Shown here: one piece after another, positions 42,790 to 51,257 of the stretch
How the letters are laid out: each line of letters opens with the position of its first letter
Position numbering within the stretch: the stretch's first letter is position 1
Assembly (NCBI RefSeq): GCF_050946515.1
Contig: NZ_JBMNUX010000003.1
Coordinates: 1 to 64,000, forward strand
DNA: 64,000 nucleotides
Origin: Tractidigestivibacter sp050946515
GTDB lineage: Bacteria; Actinomycetota; Coriobacteriia; Coriobacteriales; Atopobiaceae
Direction: 5' to 3'
Notes under the pieces: generated by a model
The model's database searches: none
What the model saw: only the letters and a program-made list of their open reading frames with translations
Told to the model about the DNA's origin: nothing
Made by a program: the position numbers and the translations under genes

Positions 42790-43596
42790 ATGACTGGGTT
42801 TGGCGCGTGGTCGCTTTACGAGGAACTTCTCGGCGGCATTCCGACCGACGTGCTTGTGCGCGACGTTTGCATGGGCGCCCATTGGAGCTACGTCGAGGCC
42901 GAAAGCGGCATGGGCGTTGCCAGCACGTGCAAGGGCGGAACGCGGCATCGCCTTAATCGCAGCTCTTTGGTGGGGCGTCCTCTTGCCGAGGTTGCCGCCT
43001 TGGTGCGCTCTTGGGATTTTGAGGCTGCCTCGATTGGCGTTGCGGCAATGAATGCCTGGTACAACACGCCGTCGCTTCCTGGCGTCAACGGCGACGAGTC
43101 TTGGCTTGCAACAAGCGAGGACAGCGGGAAAGGGGCGCTTGAGGGAGATCCTTTCTTCACCGTTCCGCAGCTGATGCATAACTTCTGCAAGCAAAAAGGG
43201 CGCCCCGCCAAGACTGTTGTGGTTGGCCATTTTCCCAACATGGAAGGCATGGCAAAGGAAGGCGAGCTGTACGTTCTTGAGCGCTCGCCGCGATCGGACA
43301 TCGATTTGCCCGACAGCGCTTGCGAGTATCTTCTCCCCGAAGCCGACTATGCGCTCTTGACTGGCATGACTGAGGCGAACAAGACGATGCCGAGGCTTCT
43401 GAGCTTGGCGTCTGGTGCCACGACGTGGGTTGTGGGTCCTTCTACCACGCTTTCGTCGCTTATTCTTGATGCTGGCGCCAGCTCCCTTGCTGGCTCTGTC
43501 GTCGAGGACCCGGAGAAGCTTCGCGATTGCGTGACTGTTGGCGGCTCTCCCGTCAGGGCGTCCGGGCTTAAGTCTTGCGTCATCACTCGCGGGTAG
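42790..43596 (+). CDS. DUF4213/DUF364 (putative heavy-metal chelation) protein
   Basis: The 268-residue protein matches the two-part DUF4213-DUF364 layout. The N-terminal enolase-like part (GAHWSYVEAESGMGVASTC) is followed by a Rossmann-like domain with VVVGHFPNMEGM, LPEADYALLTGMTEANKTM and WVVGPSTTLSSLI. The family is proposed to chelate heavy metals and often lies beside FecCD-type importers. Here it stands next to one that carries a ModE-like operator, which supports a molybdenum/tungsten link (inference). ATG at 42790 has GGGGAG upstream; the frame is open to 42727. Confidence 0.8.
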   Translation: MTGFGAWSLYEELLGGIPTDVLVRDVCMGAHWSYVEAESGMGVASTCKGGTRHRLNRSSLVGRPLAEVAALVRSWDFEAASIGVAAMNAWYNTPSLPGVNGDESWLATSEDSGKGALEGDPFFTVPQLMHNFCKQKGRPAKTVVVGHFPNMEGMAKEGELYVLERSPRSDIDLPDSACEYLLPEADYALLTGMTEANKTMPRLLSLASGATTWVVGPSTTLSSLILDAGASSLAGSVVEDPEKLRDCVTVGGSPVRASGLKSCVITRG

Positions 43597-44467
43597 TGTG
43601 CCGGCGGCGTCGGGCGCCCGTGGCGGGTTGTGCGAGTTTTGCAACCGCAGAACTCGCATAACCTGGCAGCCCCGAGAAGCCCGTGGCAAGTTATTCGAGT
43701 TTTGCAGCCGCAAAAGTCGCGCAACCTGGCAAAAGTGCTGCACAAGTCGCGCAAGGTGGCAGGAAGGTGCCGCAAAAGTCGCGCAACTTGCCACGGGCCC
43801 ATCGTGTGGGACCCTTGGCCGAGCTCCGATGGCTATCGTGTGGGGCTCTGCGGCGTTTCCGCAGGTCGCCCTTCCCGTTGTGTGGGGCTTCCCGGGCTTG
43901 CGGCCTGGTCGGCTCCATTGTGTGGGACTGGCGAGAAGGGCGGGCGCTCATCGTGTGGGGCGCAAGGACGTTTGCCCAGTTGGTCGGCTCCATTGTGTGG
44001 GACTCGGGAGGCTCGCCCCGTCGTGTGTCCCACACAACGGGGGAGGTTGCCGTGCCCCTTCGAAAATCCCCACACGACAGCTCCCGCGACCTGCGGAAAC
44101 GCCGAGAATCCCCACACAACGGGACTTTCCATCGTGTGGGAATCCCCACACAATAGGACGCTGCCAGGTTATGCGAGTTCTGCAGCCGCATAAGTCGCGC
44201 AACCTGGCAAAAGTGCTGCACAACTCGCATAAGTTGCCAGAAAGGTGCTGCAAAAGTCGATTAACTTGGCGGCGGGGAAGAATCAGGCGCCTTTCTCTGC
44301 TGCAGAACTCGCATAACCTGGCAGTCCGAGGGGGGAGTGGCAAGTTATTCGAGTTCTGCAGCCGCAAAAGTCGCGCAACCTGGCAAAAGTGCTGCACAAC
44401 TCGCGCAACATGACAGAGAACCGCCGCAATAGTCGCACAACCTGCCAGCAGCAACGACGGCGGCCCA
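43597..44467. repeat. repeat tract 3 between convergent genes (families A, B and C)
   Basis: A mosaic without a credible gene. Family B occurs at 43625-43795 and 44160-44450, mostly as CTGCAAAAGTCGCGCAACC + TGGCA-like copies and their inversions at a spacing of about 30 bases. Between them (43800-44155) lie at least ten family A sites (CATTGTGTGGGA/CCCCACACAA type). Family C sites lie near 43850 (GGCGTTTCCGCAGGTCG), 43968 (variant ACGTTTGCCCAGTTG) and 44088. A near-perfect hairpin of two A sites lies at 44130-44157 with loop AATC. Arg-rich open frames across it are repeat translations. Confidence 0.85.
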
Positions 44468-44504
44468 GCAAAAAGCCGCCCGGGCGTCGCAATGCCCGGG
44501 CGGC
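44468..44504 (-). terminator. rho-independent terminator of the minus-strand hypothetical gene
   Basis: GCCGCCCGGGC (44475-44485) pairs perfectly with GCCCGGGCGGC (44494-44504). The A run at 44470-44474 becomes a T run on the minus strand. Confidence 0.92.
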
Positions 44505-44528
44505 CATCAACTATGCAACTGCTCGCTT

Positions 44529-45035
44529 CTACCAGCTGACAACGACGGTGCTGTTGTCGTGAATGCCCTGCTCGGCAAGCTCCTCGCCAGCTTTGACGTC
44601 GTAACCAGCGCGCTTCAAGCGGCGAAGGAAAGCCACCAGCTTTGCGTTGTACTCGTTCAAAAGGCGCATGGACTGAAGCGGCGAGATAAGCGCTTGGTCG
44701 CGACCGTGGATTATGGACGAAATTGCGTCAGCTACCAGTACGTTGCTGTTAGCAATGAGGTCGTTGTAGAAAGCGTTGCCCGCTCCTGCGCAATCCGCCT
44801 CGCCGGGGGCAAACTTCAGGATGACGGACGTGCGGCCATACGAGGCGTACGTGCGAATGCGGGTGCTGGTCTGGCCTTCGGCGTTGTGCATGGCCCAGCG
44901 GAGGGCGTTTGCGGCCAACGTGTCTGCCTCCGCCTGCGAGCGGTTGGGCTTGGCGTCTGCCACAAGCTGGCGCGCCTCGTCAGCAGAAATCAAAGGCGTT
45001 GGCTCCGGGATCTTAGTTACGGGCATGGCTTCCAT
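44529..45035 (-). CDS. conserved-looking hypothetical protein
   Basis: The 168-residue soluble protein has no signal peptide or membrane segment. It has an Ala-rich N-terminal helical part (ISADEARQLVADAKP), a strand-rich centre (TYASYGRTSVILKFAPGEAD) and a Leu/Arg-rich C-terminal helix (MRLLNEYNAKLVAFLRRLKRAGYDV). I do not recognise a family. The ATG at 45035 is preferred over the open frame to 45125 because GGAG lies 5 bases upstream. It is divergent from the xanthine permease gene and has its own terminator. Confidence 0.7.
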   Translation of the reverse strand: MEAMPVTKIPEPTPLISADEARQLVADAKPNRSQAEADTLAANALRWAMHNAEGQTSTRIRTYASYGRTSVILKFAPGEADCAGAGNAFYNDLIANSNVLVADAISSIIHGRDQALISPLQSMRLLNEYNAKLVAFLRRLKRAGYDVKAGEELAEQGIHDNSTVVVSW

Positions 45036-45282
45036 TGCTTCTCCGTTCTTTGCATAAGGCCAATGGGGTTTTCGATATCTGCTGACAATCCTATCAACGA
45101 ATTCGGCGCATGTGTTGCCGAGCACCCGTTAGATATCGCCGTTTACAGCGCAATCACGACCGCTTATCCCCAAACGTTCCAAAACTTACAAAAAGTTTGT
45201 CTAACTCACTAATATTTAGAACGGATTGTGTGTCCCTAGGGACTGTTAGCCGATGCCCCATAGGGGTAGGAAGGGAGCGCGC
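45036..45282 (+). promoter_or_regulatory. divergent promoter region of the xanthine permease unit
   Basis: The region holds a possible promoter (TTTACA at 45142, TTATCC at 45164) and the shared motif ACAAAAAGTTTGT at 45188-45200. Its leader has the palindrome GTCCCTAGGGAC (45232-45243) and the short pairing CCCC-ATA-GGGG just before GGAAGGGAG and the ATG at 45283. Confidence 0.5.
45188..45200. promoter_or_regulatory. ACAAAAAGTTTG-type operator candidate before the xanthine permease
   Basis: ACAAAAAGTTTGT lies 82 bases before the start codon. The same core occurs upstream of ygeX, ygeY and modA. Confidence 0.5.
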
Positions 45283-46653
45283 ATGGCTGCGACAGCAACA
45301 GCTGAGAACGGAACGAACGAGGCACTATTCAAGCGAGAAGGGCGGCCTGCGTTATCCGACCTGCTGCCCAACGCGCTTCAGCACGTCTTGGCATCTTTCG
45401 CCGGCGTCATCACCCCGGCAATGATGATTGCCGTTACCTGCGGCTTTACTGAGGAGCAGGAGACCGCCATCATCCAGGTGGCGCTTGTGCTTTCCGCAAT
45501 CGACACGCTGCTTCAGCAGTTCCCGCTCTTTGGACGCATTGGCTCCGGCCTGCCCATCCTGACCGGCGTCTCGTTTGCATTCCTGCCGGCATTCCAGGCA
45601 ATCGGCGGATAGTTTGGCTTCTCCACGCTTCTTGGCGCCGAGCTTGTCGGCGGCGTCGTGGCAATCATCTTCGGCTGCTGCTATAGCAAAGTCCGTCGCT
45701 TCTTCCCGCCGCTGGTAACCGGTACCGTCATCTTCACCATCGGCGTCTCTCTGTACCCGACGGCCATTCGCTACATGGCTGGCGGCTCTGGGTCCGCTGA
45801 CTTCGGCAGCTTGAACAACTGGATCGTCGCCCTTATCACCTTTGCGCTGGTCTTCTGGTTTGCAAACTTTGCCAAGGGCATCTTGAAGCTCGGCTCGATC
45901 TTCTTTGGCATGCTCATCGGCGTCCTGGTTGCCATCCCGTTTGGCATGGTCGACCCCTCTGGCATCATGGATGCCGGTTGGTTCTCGCTTCCGCAAGTCA
46001 TGCCGTACCCCATCGAGTTCAACGTTGCCGCGATCATCACGCTTTCCGTCGTCTACGTGATGGTCAACGTGCAGCTCATTGGTGACCTTTCCGCCTCCAC
46101 CGCTGGTTCCATGGACCGCATGCCTACCGAGAAGGAAATCGGCGGTGCCATCAAGGCCCAAGGCTTCGTCAGCATCATCTCGTCTTTCCTCGGCGGTCTT
46201 CCTACCTCCGCCTTCGGTCAGAACGTCGGCATCATCGTTTCTACCAAGGTCATCAACAAGCACGTCTTTGGGCTTGCTGCCTGCGTCTTCCTTGCCGCTG
46301 GCCTTTGCCCCAAGCTGTCCGCCCTTCTCTTGATGATTCCGCAGCCTGTCATTGGCGGCGCTACCATCTCCGTCTTCGGAACCATCACGCTGAACGGCAT
46401 CCGAATTCTTGTTAAGGACGGCCTGACCCCGCGCGCCTGCACCGTCTTCGGCATCTCCGTCGCATTCGGCATCGGCATCGCCCAGGTTTCCGGCTCCCTT
46501 TCCGGCGCTGGCATGCCTGGCTGGGTCAACACCATCTTCGGCACCTCCGCCATCACGCCTTGCGCTGTCATGGCCATCATCTTGAACAGCGTCCTCCCGC
46601 CCGAGAAGGACACCGAGGACGAGCGCAACCTGAAGCCGGTCAACTCCGACTAA
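45283..46653 (+). pseudogene. uracil/xanthine permease (NCS2) interrupted by an in-frame TAG
   Basis: If read through, the frame gives a 456-residue NCS2 nucleobase permease of the XanP/PbuX/UraA branch (family motifs NALQHVLASFAGVI and PVIGGATISVFGTI). A single TAG at 45610-45612 (codon 110) splits it after SFAFLPAFQAIGG. The same frame resumes at once with FGFSTLLGAELVGG, with no frame change or lost sequence. A C-to-T change in a CAG (Gln) codon would explain it. Either the permease is inactive, the codon is suppressed, or the base is a sequencing error. A GTG at 45658 could start the 331-residue remainder, but that would lack the first helices. A strong terminator follows. Confidence 0.85.
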
Positions 46654-46684
46654 AAGCCGCGAGAATATGCACCAAAGTTTTGAG

Positions 46685-46724
46685 CCCCGCGTTTTCGCTA
46701 GCTGCGGAAATGCGGGGTTCTTCT
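46685..46724 (+). terminator. rho-independent terminator after the xanthine permease
   Basis: A 14-bp stem (arms 46685-46698 and 46704-46717, CCCCGC.../...GCGGGG) with a TAGCT loop is followed by TTCTTCT. Confidence 0.88.
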
Positions 46725-46853
46725 CGTTAGGCGGTTTTTCTTGCAACGGAAAGGTGAGGGGCGCCGATGTGTGGAGAAGTTCCCGCTGGGCGTTCGCAAA
46801 CGACCTTTTGCGGCAAGACTTGCCGCACCCCTTGAAAAGTCTTGAGAAAGTGG

Positions 46854-46896
46854 TTTACTGAAGACGCTAACAAAAAGTTTGGTTTTCAAACTTTTT
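46854..46896 (+). promoter_or_regulatory. ygeX promoter with inverted-repeat operator candidate
   Basis: A possible promoter (TTGAAA at 46832, TTTACT at 46854) is followed by AAAAAGTTTG (46872-46881), 5 bases, CAAACTTTTT (46887-46896), a perfect inverted repeat containing the motif shared with three other units. Its place just after the presumed start of transcription suits a repressor. Confidence 0.55.
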
Positions 46897-46950
46897 TATT
46901 TGCCAGTAGCAGTAGGCTCTGCGAACCGGGTTTGAACAAGGAGGAGCACG

Positions 46951-48174
46951 ATGGAGCCAAAGATTAAGTGGGTCACCAACAAGATGCCGAAGAGCGAGGA
47001 CAAGAACCTCCCGATCATGTCGCTGGAGAACGTCGCGAAGGCACGCGCGTTCCACAAGAGCTTCCCCCAGTACTCCGTCACCCCGCTTGCTGACCTTTCC
47101 GGCATGGCTGAGCGCCTTGGCCTTGCTGGCCTTTACGTCAAGGACGAGAGCTACCGCTTTGGCCTGAACGCATTCAAGGTCCTGGGCGGCTCCTTCGCTA
47201 TGGCTCGCTACATTGCAGACGAGACCGGCAAGGACGTCTCCGAGTGCGACTTCAACTACCTGACCTCCGAGCAGCTTGAGAAGGACTTCGGCCACGCCAC
47301 GTTCTTCACCGCCACCGACGGCAACCACGGCCGCGGCGTTGCATGGGCTGCTCACCGCCTGCACCAGAACGCCGTTGTCCACATGCCCAAGGGCTCCACG
47401 AAGACCCGCTATGACAACATCGCCAAGGAGGGCGCAAAGGTCACCATCGAGGAGCTCAACTACGACGACTGCGTCCGCCTTGCCGCCAAGGAGGCCGAGC
47501 AGACCGAGCACGGCGTCATCGTTCAGGACACCGCTTGGGAGGGCTACGAGAAGATCCCGAGCTGGATCATGCAGGGCTACGGCACCATGGCCGCCGAGGC
47601 TGCCGAGCAGCTTCGCCAGCTTGAGGTGAACCGCCCGACGCACGTGTTCGTGCAGGCAGGCGTTGGCTCGCTGGCCAGCTCCATGGTTGGCTTCTTCTCC
47701 AACCTGTTCCCCACGAACCCGCCCAAGTTCATCATCATGGAGGCCGGCGCTGCCGACTGCCTGTACCAGGGCGCTCTTGCTGCTGACGGCAATCCTCGCA
47801 TTGTCGGCGGCGACCTTCAGACCATCATGGCCGGCCTTGCTTGCGGCGAGCCCAACACCATCGGCTGGGACATCCTTCGCAACCACGCTGACGCTTTCGT
47901 GAGCTGCCCCGACTGGGTCTCCGCAAAGGGCATGCGTATGCTGGCTGCCCCCGTCAAGGGCGACCCCGCCGTCACTTCCGGCGAGTCCGGCGCTGTGGGC
48001 ATGGGCGTCATCTCCACGATCATGACCGACCCTGCTTACGCTGAGTTCCGCGACGCTCTTGGCCTTGGCAAGGATTCTCAGGTGCTGCTCTTCTCGACCG
48101 AGGGCGACACCGATCCCGAGCGTTATCGCAGGGTTGTTTGGGACGGCGCTTGGACCAGCGACGACGCTGAGTAG
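46951..48174 (+). CDS. ygeX: 2,3-diaminopropionate ammonia-lyase
   Basis: The 407-residue PLP enzyme (YgeX/DpaL) splits 2,3-diaminopropionate to pyruvate and two ammonia. The PLP lysine is Lys76 in GLNAFKVLGGSFA, and the phosphate-binding glycine-rich segment appears late as SGESGAVGMG. FFTATDGNHGRGVAW is the Ser/Thr-dehydratase-family substrate loop. In the purine pathway it provides the final carbon-yielding step, forming pyruvate. It is transcribed alone between its own operator-like repeat and a terminator. Its 2-aminoacrylate product explains the nearby RidA gene. Confidence 0.95.
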   Translation: MEPKIKWVTNKMPKSEDKNLPIMSLENVAKARAFHKSFPQYSVTPLADLSGMAERLGLAGLYVKDESYRFGLNAFKVLGGSFAMARYIADETGKDVSECDFNYLTSEQLEKDFGHATFFTATDGNHGRGVAWAAHRLHQNAVVHMPKGSTKTRYDNIAKEGAKVTIEELNYDDCVRLAAKEAEQTEHGVIVQDTAWEGYEKIPSWIMQGYGTMAAEAAEQLRQLEVNRPTHVFVQAGVGSLASSMVGFFSNLFPTNPPKFIIMEAGAADCLYQGALAADGNPRIVGGDLQTIMAGLACGEPNTIGWDILRNHADAFVSCPDWVSAKGMRMLAAPVKGDPAVTSGESGAVGMGVISTIMTDPAYAEFRDALGLGKDSQVLLFSTEGDTDPERYRRVVWDGAWTSDDAE

Positions 48175-48210
48175 CCTTTAGCCGCACAATAGCCCCTTCT
48201 TTCCTTGGGA

Positions 48211-48243
48211 CCCGGCAAGTCATTGCGACTTGCCGGGTTTTTG
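48211..48243 (+). terminator. rho-independent terminator after ygeX
   Basis: CCCGGCAAGTC (48211-48221) pairs perfectly with GACTTGCCGGG (48227-48237), followed by five T. Confidence 0.95.
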
Positions 48244-48284
48244 TTTGGCGTGGGGGAGGGGTAGAAGAGCCGGGCATCCTTCTC

Positions 48285-49560
48285 GGCATCAGAAGTCGCG
48301 CTACTTTGCACGGGTCTATCGTGTGGGGGTCGGCGGCGTTTTCGCCGTTGGCGGAGGTGCCGCAAAACTCGCGTAACCTGGCAGCCCGAGGAGCCCGTGG
48401 CAAGTTATGCGACTTTTGCAGCCGCAAAACTCGCGCAACCTGGCAAAAGTGCTGCAGAACTCGCGCAAGTTGGCAGGAAGGTGCTGCACAACTCGCATAA
48501 GTTGCCAGCCTTGCTGTTGTGTGGGGCTCGCTCTGAGCGGGAGGGGCCATCGTGTGGGGGCCGGCGGCGTTTGCCCAGTTGGCTAGCGCCGTCGTGTGGG
48601 ACTTTGCGAGCGGTCGGCGAGGTCGGTCCTGTTGTGTGGGACTGGCGAGAAGGTCGGGCGCCCGTCGTGTGGTGCTCAGCGGCGTTTGCCCAGTTGGCGA
48701 TCGCCGTCGTGTGGGGCTCGGGAGGCTTGCGCCATCGTGTGTCCCACACAATGGGGGCGTCGGTCGCGTCGCCCCGGAGAACCCCACACGATAGGATCCG
48801 CGACCTGCGCAAACGCCGAGAAGCCCCACACAACAGGGCAATCCATCGTGTGGGAAACCCCACACGATGGCGGAGGTGCCGCAAAACTCGCGTAACCTGG
48901 CAGCTCGAGGAGCCCGTGGCAAGTTGTGCGAGTTTTGCAGCCGCAGAAGTCGCACAACCTGGCAAAAGTGCTGCAGAACTCGCGCAAGTTGGCAGAAAAG
49001 TGCTGCACAACTCGCATAACTTGCCAGCCTTGCTGTTGTGTGGGGCTCGCTCTGAGCGGGAGGGGTCATCGTGTGGGGGCCGGCGGCGTTTGCCCAGTTG
49101 ATTGATGCCATCGTGTGGGACTTTGCGAGCGGTCGGCTTGGTTGGTCCTATTGTGTGGGGCTGGCGAGAAGGGCGGGCGCCCGTCGTGTGGGTCGCGACG
49201 ACGTTTGCCCAGTTGCCCGCCGCTGATGTGTGGGGCTTGGAGGGCTCGAGCCATCGCGTGTCCCACACAATGGGCGCCGCCCCCGAACGGTCGCGGGAAT
49301 CCCCACACGATAGGAGCCGCGACCTGCGGGAACGCCGAGAAGAGCCACACAACAGGGCAATCCATCGTGTGGGAATCCCCACACGATGGCGGAGGTGCCG
49401 CAAAACTCGCGTAACCTGGCAGCCCGAGGAGCCCGTGGCAAGTTGTGCGAGTTTTGCAGCCGCAAAAGTCGCGCAACTTGGCAAAAGTGCTGCAGAACTC
49501 GCGCAAGTTGGCAGCAAAGTGCTGCAGAAGTCGCTCAAGTTGGCAGCGGCCGGGACGCCA
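48285..49560. repeat. repeat tract 4: 519-bp tandem repeat built from families A, B and C
   Basis: The sequence GCGGAGGTGCCGCAAAACTC starts near 48351, 48870 and 49389, exactly 519 bases apart, giving two full units and a third partial one of about 160 bases. Each full unit runs: family B block (copies in both orientations), A site, C-like site GGCGTTTGCCCAGTTG, several A sites, C site, and a closing perfect hairpin of two A sites (48843-48870 and 49362-49389, arms CCATCGTGTGGG/CCCACACGATGG). Units 1 and 2 are very similar but have point differences. No credible gene is present. Confidence 0.9.
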
Positions 49561-49715
49561 ACCATGCTGTCGGCAGGCGGACCTAACAATTTGTGTGGGT
49601 CCGGTGGCCTTGCCGCCCAATAAGTCAGCGCGCCCCGTTCGCCGACCGTCCGACCACCCGTCTACCCTGCGAAAACAGCCACTCACGACATATTTTTGCC
49701 GTTCGGAAATAGTCC

Positions 49716-49771
49716 TTGATTCCTCGCCCCAGCGTGCTTTAATAGAGACAACCAAACAAAAAGTTTGGTTG
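49716..49771 (+). promoter_or_regulatory. ygeY promoter with perfect inverted-repeat operator
   Basis: A probable promoter (TTGATT at 49716-49721, 16 bases, TTTAAT at 49738-49743) is followed by CAACCAAAC-AAAAA-GTTTGGTTG (49749-49771). The arms match perfectly over 9 bp, and the site would cover the transcription start. It contains the ACAAAAAGTTTGG core shared with ygeX, the xanthine permease and modA. Confidence 0.65.
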
Positions 49772-49832
49772 GCAGACATAAAGTCCAATCAAGCAATCTG
49801 GCAGAGTTCGGAAGGCGAAGCAAGGAGGACCC

Positions 49833-51215
49833 ATGAAGGAGCTCGACTACGACAAGATTAAGGAAGTCGCGAATGGCTACAACGCGGATATGACCGCGTT
49901 CCTGCGTGCCATGATTTCCCACCCCAGCGAGTCTTGCGAGGAGGGCGAGGTTGTCGCCACCATCAAGGCTGAGATGGAGAAGCTCAACTTTGACGAGGTT
50001 AAGGTTGACGGCCTTGGCAACGTTATGGGCTTCATGGGCGACGGCGACAAGATCATCGCTATCGACGGCCACATCGACACCGTTGGCATCGGCAACCGTG
50101 AGAACTGGGACTTCGACCCCTACGAGGGCTTCGAGGACGACCAGCTCATCGGCGGCCGTGGCGGCTCTGACCAGGAGGGCGGCGTTGCCGCTGCTACCTA
50201 CGCAGCCAAGATGATGAAGGACATGAACCTCATCCCCGAGGGCTACAAGATCATGGTCGTCGGCTCCGTCCAGGAAGAGGACTGCGACGGCATGTGCTGG
50301 CAGTACATCTACAACGTCGACGGCATCAAGCCTGAGTTCGTCATCTCCACCGAGCCCACCGACGGCGGCATCTATCGTGGTCACCGTGGCCGCATGGAGA
50401 TCAGGGTCGACGTTCACGGCGTCTCCTGCCACGGCTCCGCTCCTGACCGCGGCGACAACGCCATCTACAAGATGGCTGACATCATCGAGGATGTCCGCGC
50501 CCTCAACAACAACGGCTGCGACGAGTCCACGTCCATCAAGGGCCTCGTCAAGATGCTCGACCCCAAGTACAACCCCGAGCACTACGAGGACGCTCGCTTC
50601 CTGGGCCGCGGCACCTGCACCGTCTCCCAGATCTTCTACACCAGCCCCTCCCGCTGCGCCGTTGCCGACTCTTGCGCAATCTCCATCGACCGCCGCATGA
50701 CCGCTGGCGAGACCTATGAGTCCTGCCTCGAGGAGGTCCGCAACCTTCCTGCAGTCAAGAAGTACGGCGACGACGTCAAGGTCTCCATGTACATGTACGA
50801 CCGTCCCAGCTGGACTGGCGAGGTCTACGAGACCGAGGCCTACTTCCCCACGTGGATCAACAAGGAGTCCGCGCCGCACGTCAAGGCTCTCGTCGACGCC
50901 CACAAGGCACTCTTCGGCGACAAGCGCATCGGCTGCGAGAAGTCCATGGACAAGCGTGAGGGCCGTCCTCTGTGCGACAAGTGGACCTTCTCCACGAACT
51001 GCGTCTCCATCCAGGGTCGCTATGGCATCCCTTGCGTCGGCTTTGGTCCTGGCGCCGAGTCCCAGGCTCACGCTCCTAACGAGGTCACCTACAAGCAGGA
51101 TCTCTCCACCTGCGCTGCCCTCTACGTTGCCGCTGTGAACCTCTACGATCCCAGCCAGGCCACCGGCGACGCAACCGAGTTCCGCGCCAGCCTCACCGGC
51201 AACGACATCAAGTAA
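49833..51215 (+). CDS. ygeY: YgeY-type M20 hydrolase of the purine degradation cluster
   Basis: The 460-residue protein belongs to the YgeY branch of M20 metallohydrolases. Its zinc ligands are visible as His80/Asp82 in IDGHIDTVG, Asp113 in GGRGGSDQEGG and Glu148/149 in VGSVQEEDCDG. Family members hydrolyse N-acyl or carbamoyl amino compounds; here it likely acts on a ureido or acyl intermediate on the way to 2,3-diaminopropionate. It is the first gene of a unit with ygeW, arcC, a MocA-like gene, hydA and ridA. The ATG at 49833 follows CAAGGAGG. Confidence 0.93.
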   Translation: MKELDYDKIKEVANGYNADMTAFLRAMISHPSESCEEGEVVATIKAEMEKLNFDEVKVDGLGNVMGFMGDGDKIIAIDGHIDTVGIGNRENWDFDPYEGFEDDQLIGGRGGSDQEGGVAAATYAAKMMKDMNLIPEGYKIMVVGSVQEEDCDGMCWQYIYNVDGIKPEFVISTEPTDGGIYRGHRGRMEIRVDVHGVSCHGSAPDRGDNAIYKMADIIEDVRALNNNGCDESTSIKGLVKMLDPKYNPEHYEDARFLGRGTCTVSQIFYTSPSRCAVADSCAISIDRRMTAGETYESCLEEVRNLPAVKKYGDDVKVSMYMYDRPSWTGEVYETEAYFPTWINKESAPHVKALVDAHKALFGDKRIGCEKSMDKREGRPLCDKWTFSTNCVSIQGRYGIPCVGFGPGAESQAHAPNEVTYKQDLSTCAALYVAAVNLYDPSQATGDATEFRASLTGNDIK

Positions 51216-51257
51216 GTAACCACCGGGAAAACAGCAACCATCTCGAAAGGAATGCAA

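Noticed and set aside
43538..44413. Open frames of up to 394 residues across the repeat tracts (for example 43538-44413, 48405-49589, 26213-26926, 8199-8732)
   Set aside because: They consist of repeated Arg/Ser/Cys-rich words produced by translating the repeat families in several frames on both strands, have no ribosome sites or family features, and in tract 4 exist because the 519-base period is a multiple of three.
45610..45612. Selenocysteine or pyrrolysine recoding at the permease stop codon
   Set aside because: The codon is TAG, not TGA, so selenocysteine is excluded; pyrrolysine needs genes not seen here and is not expected in this lineage. Nonsense change, suppression or sequencing error remain.
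48285..49560. Insertion sequence or integron remnant in the largest repeat tract
   Set aside because: No transposase or integrase fragment, no terminal inverted repeats bounding the tract, and no target duplication could be seen.
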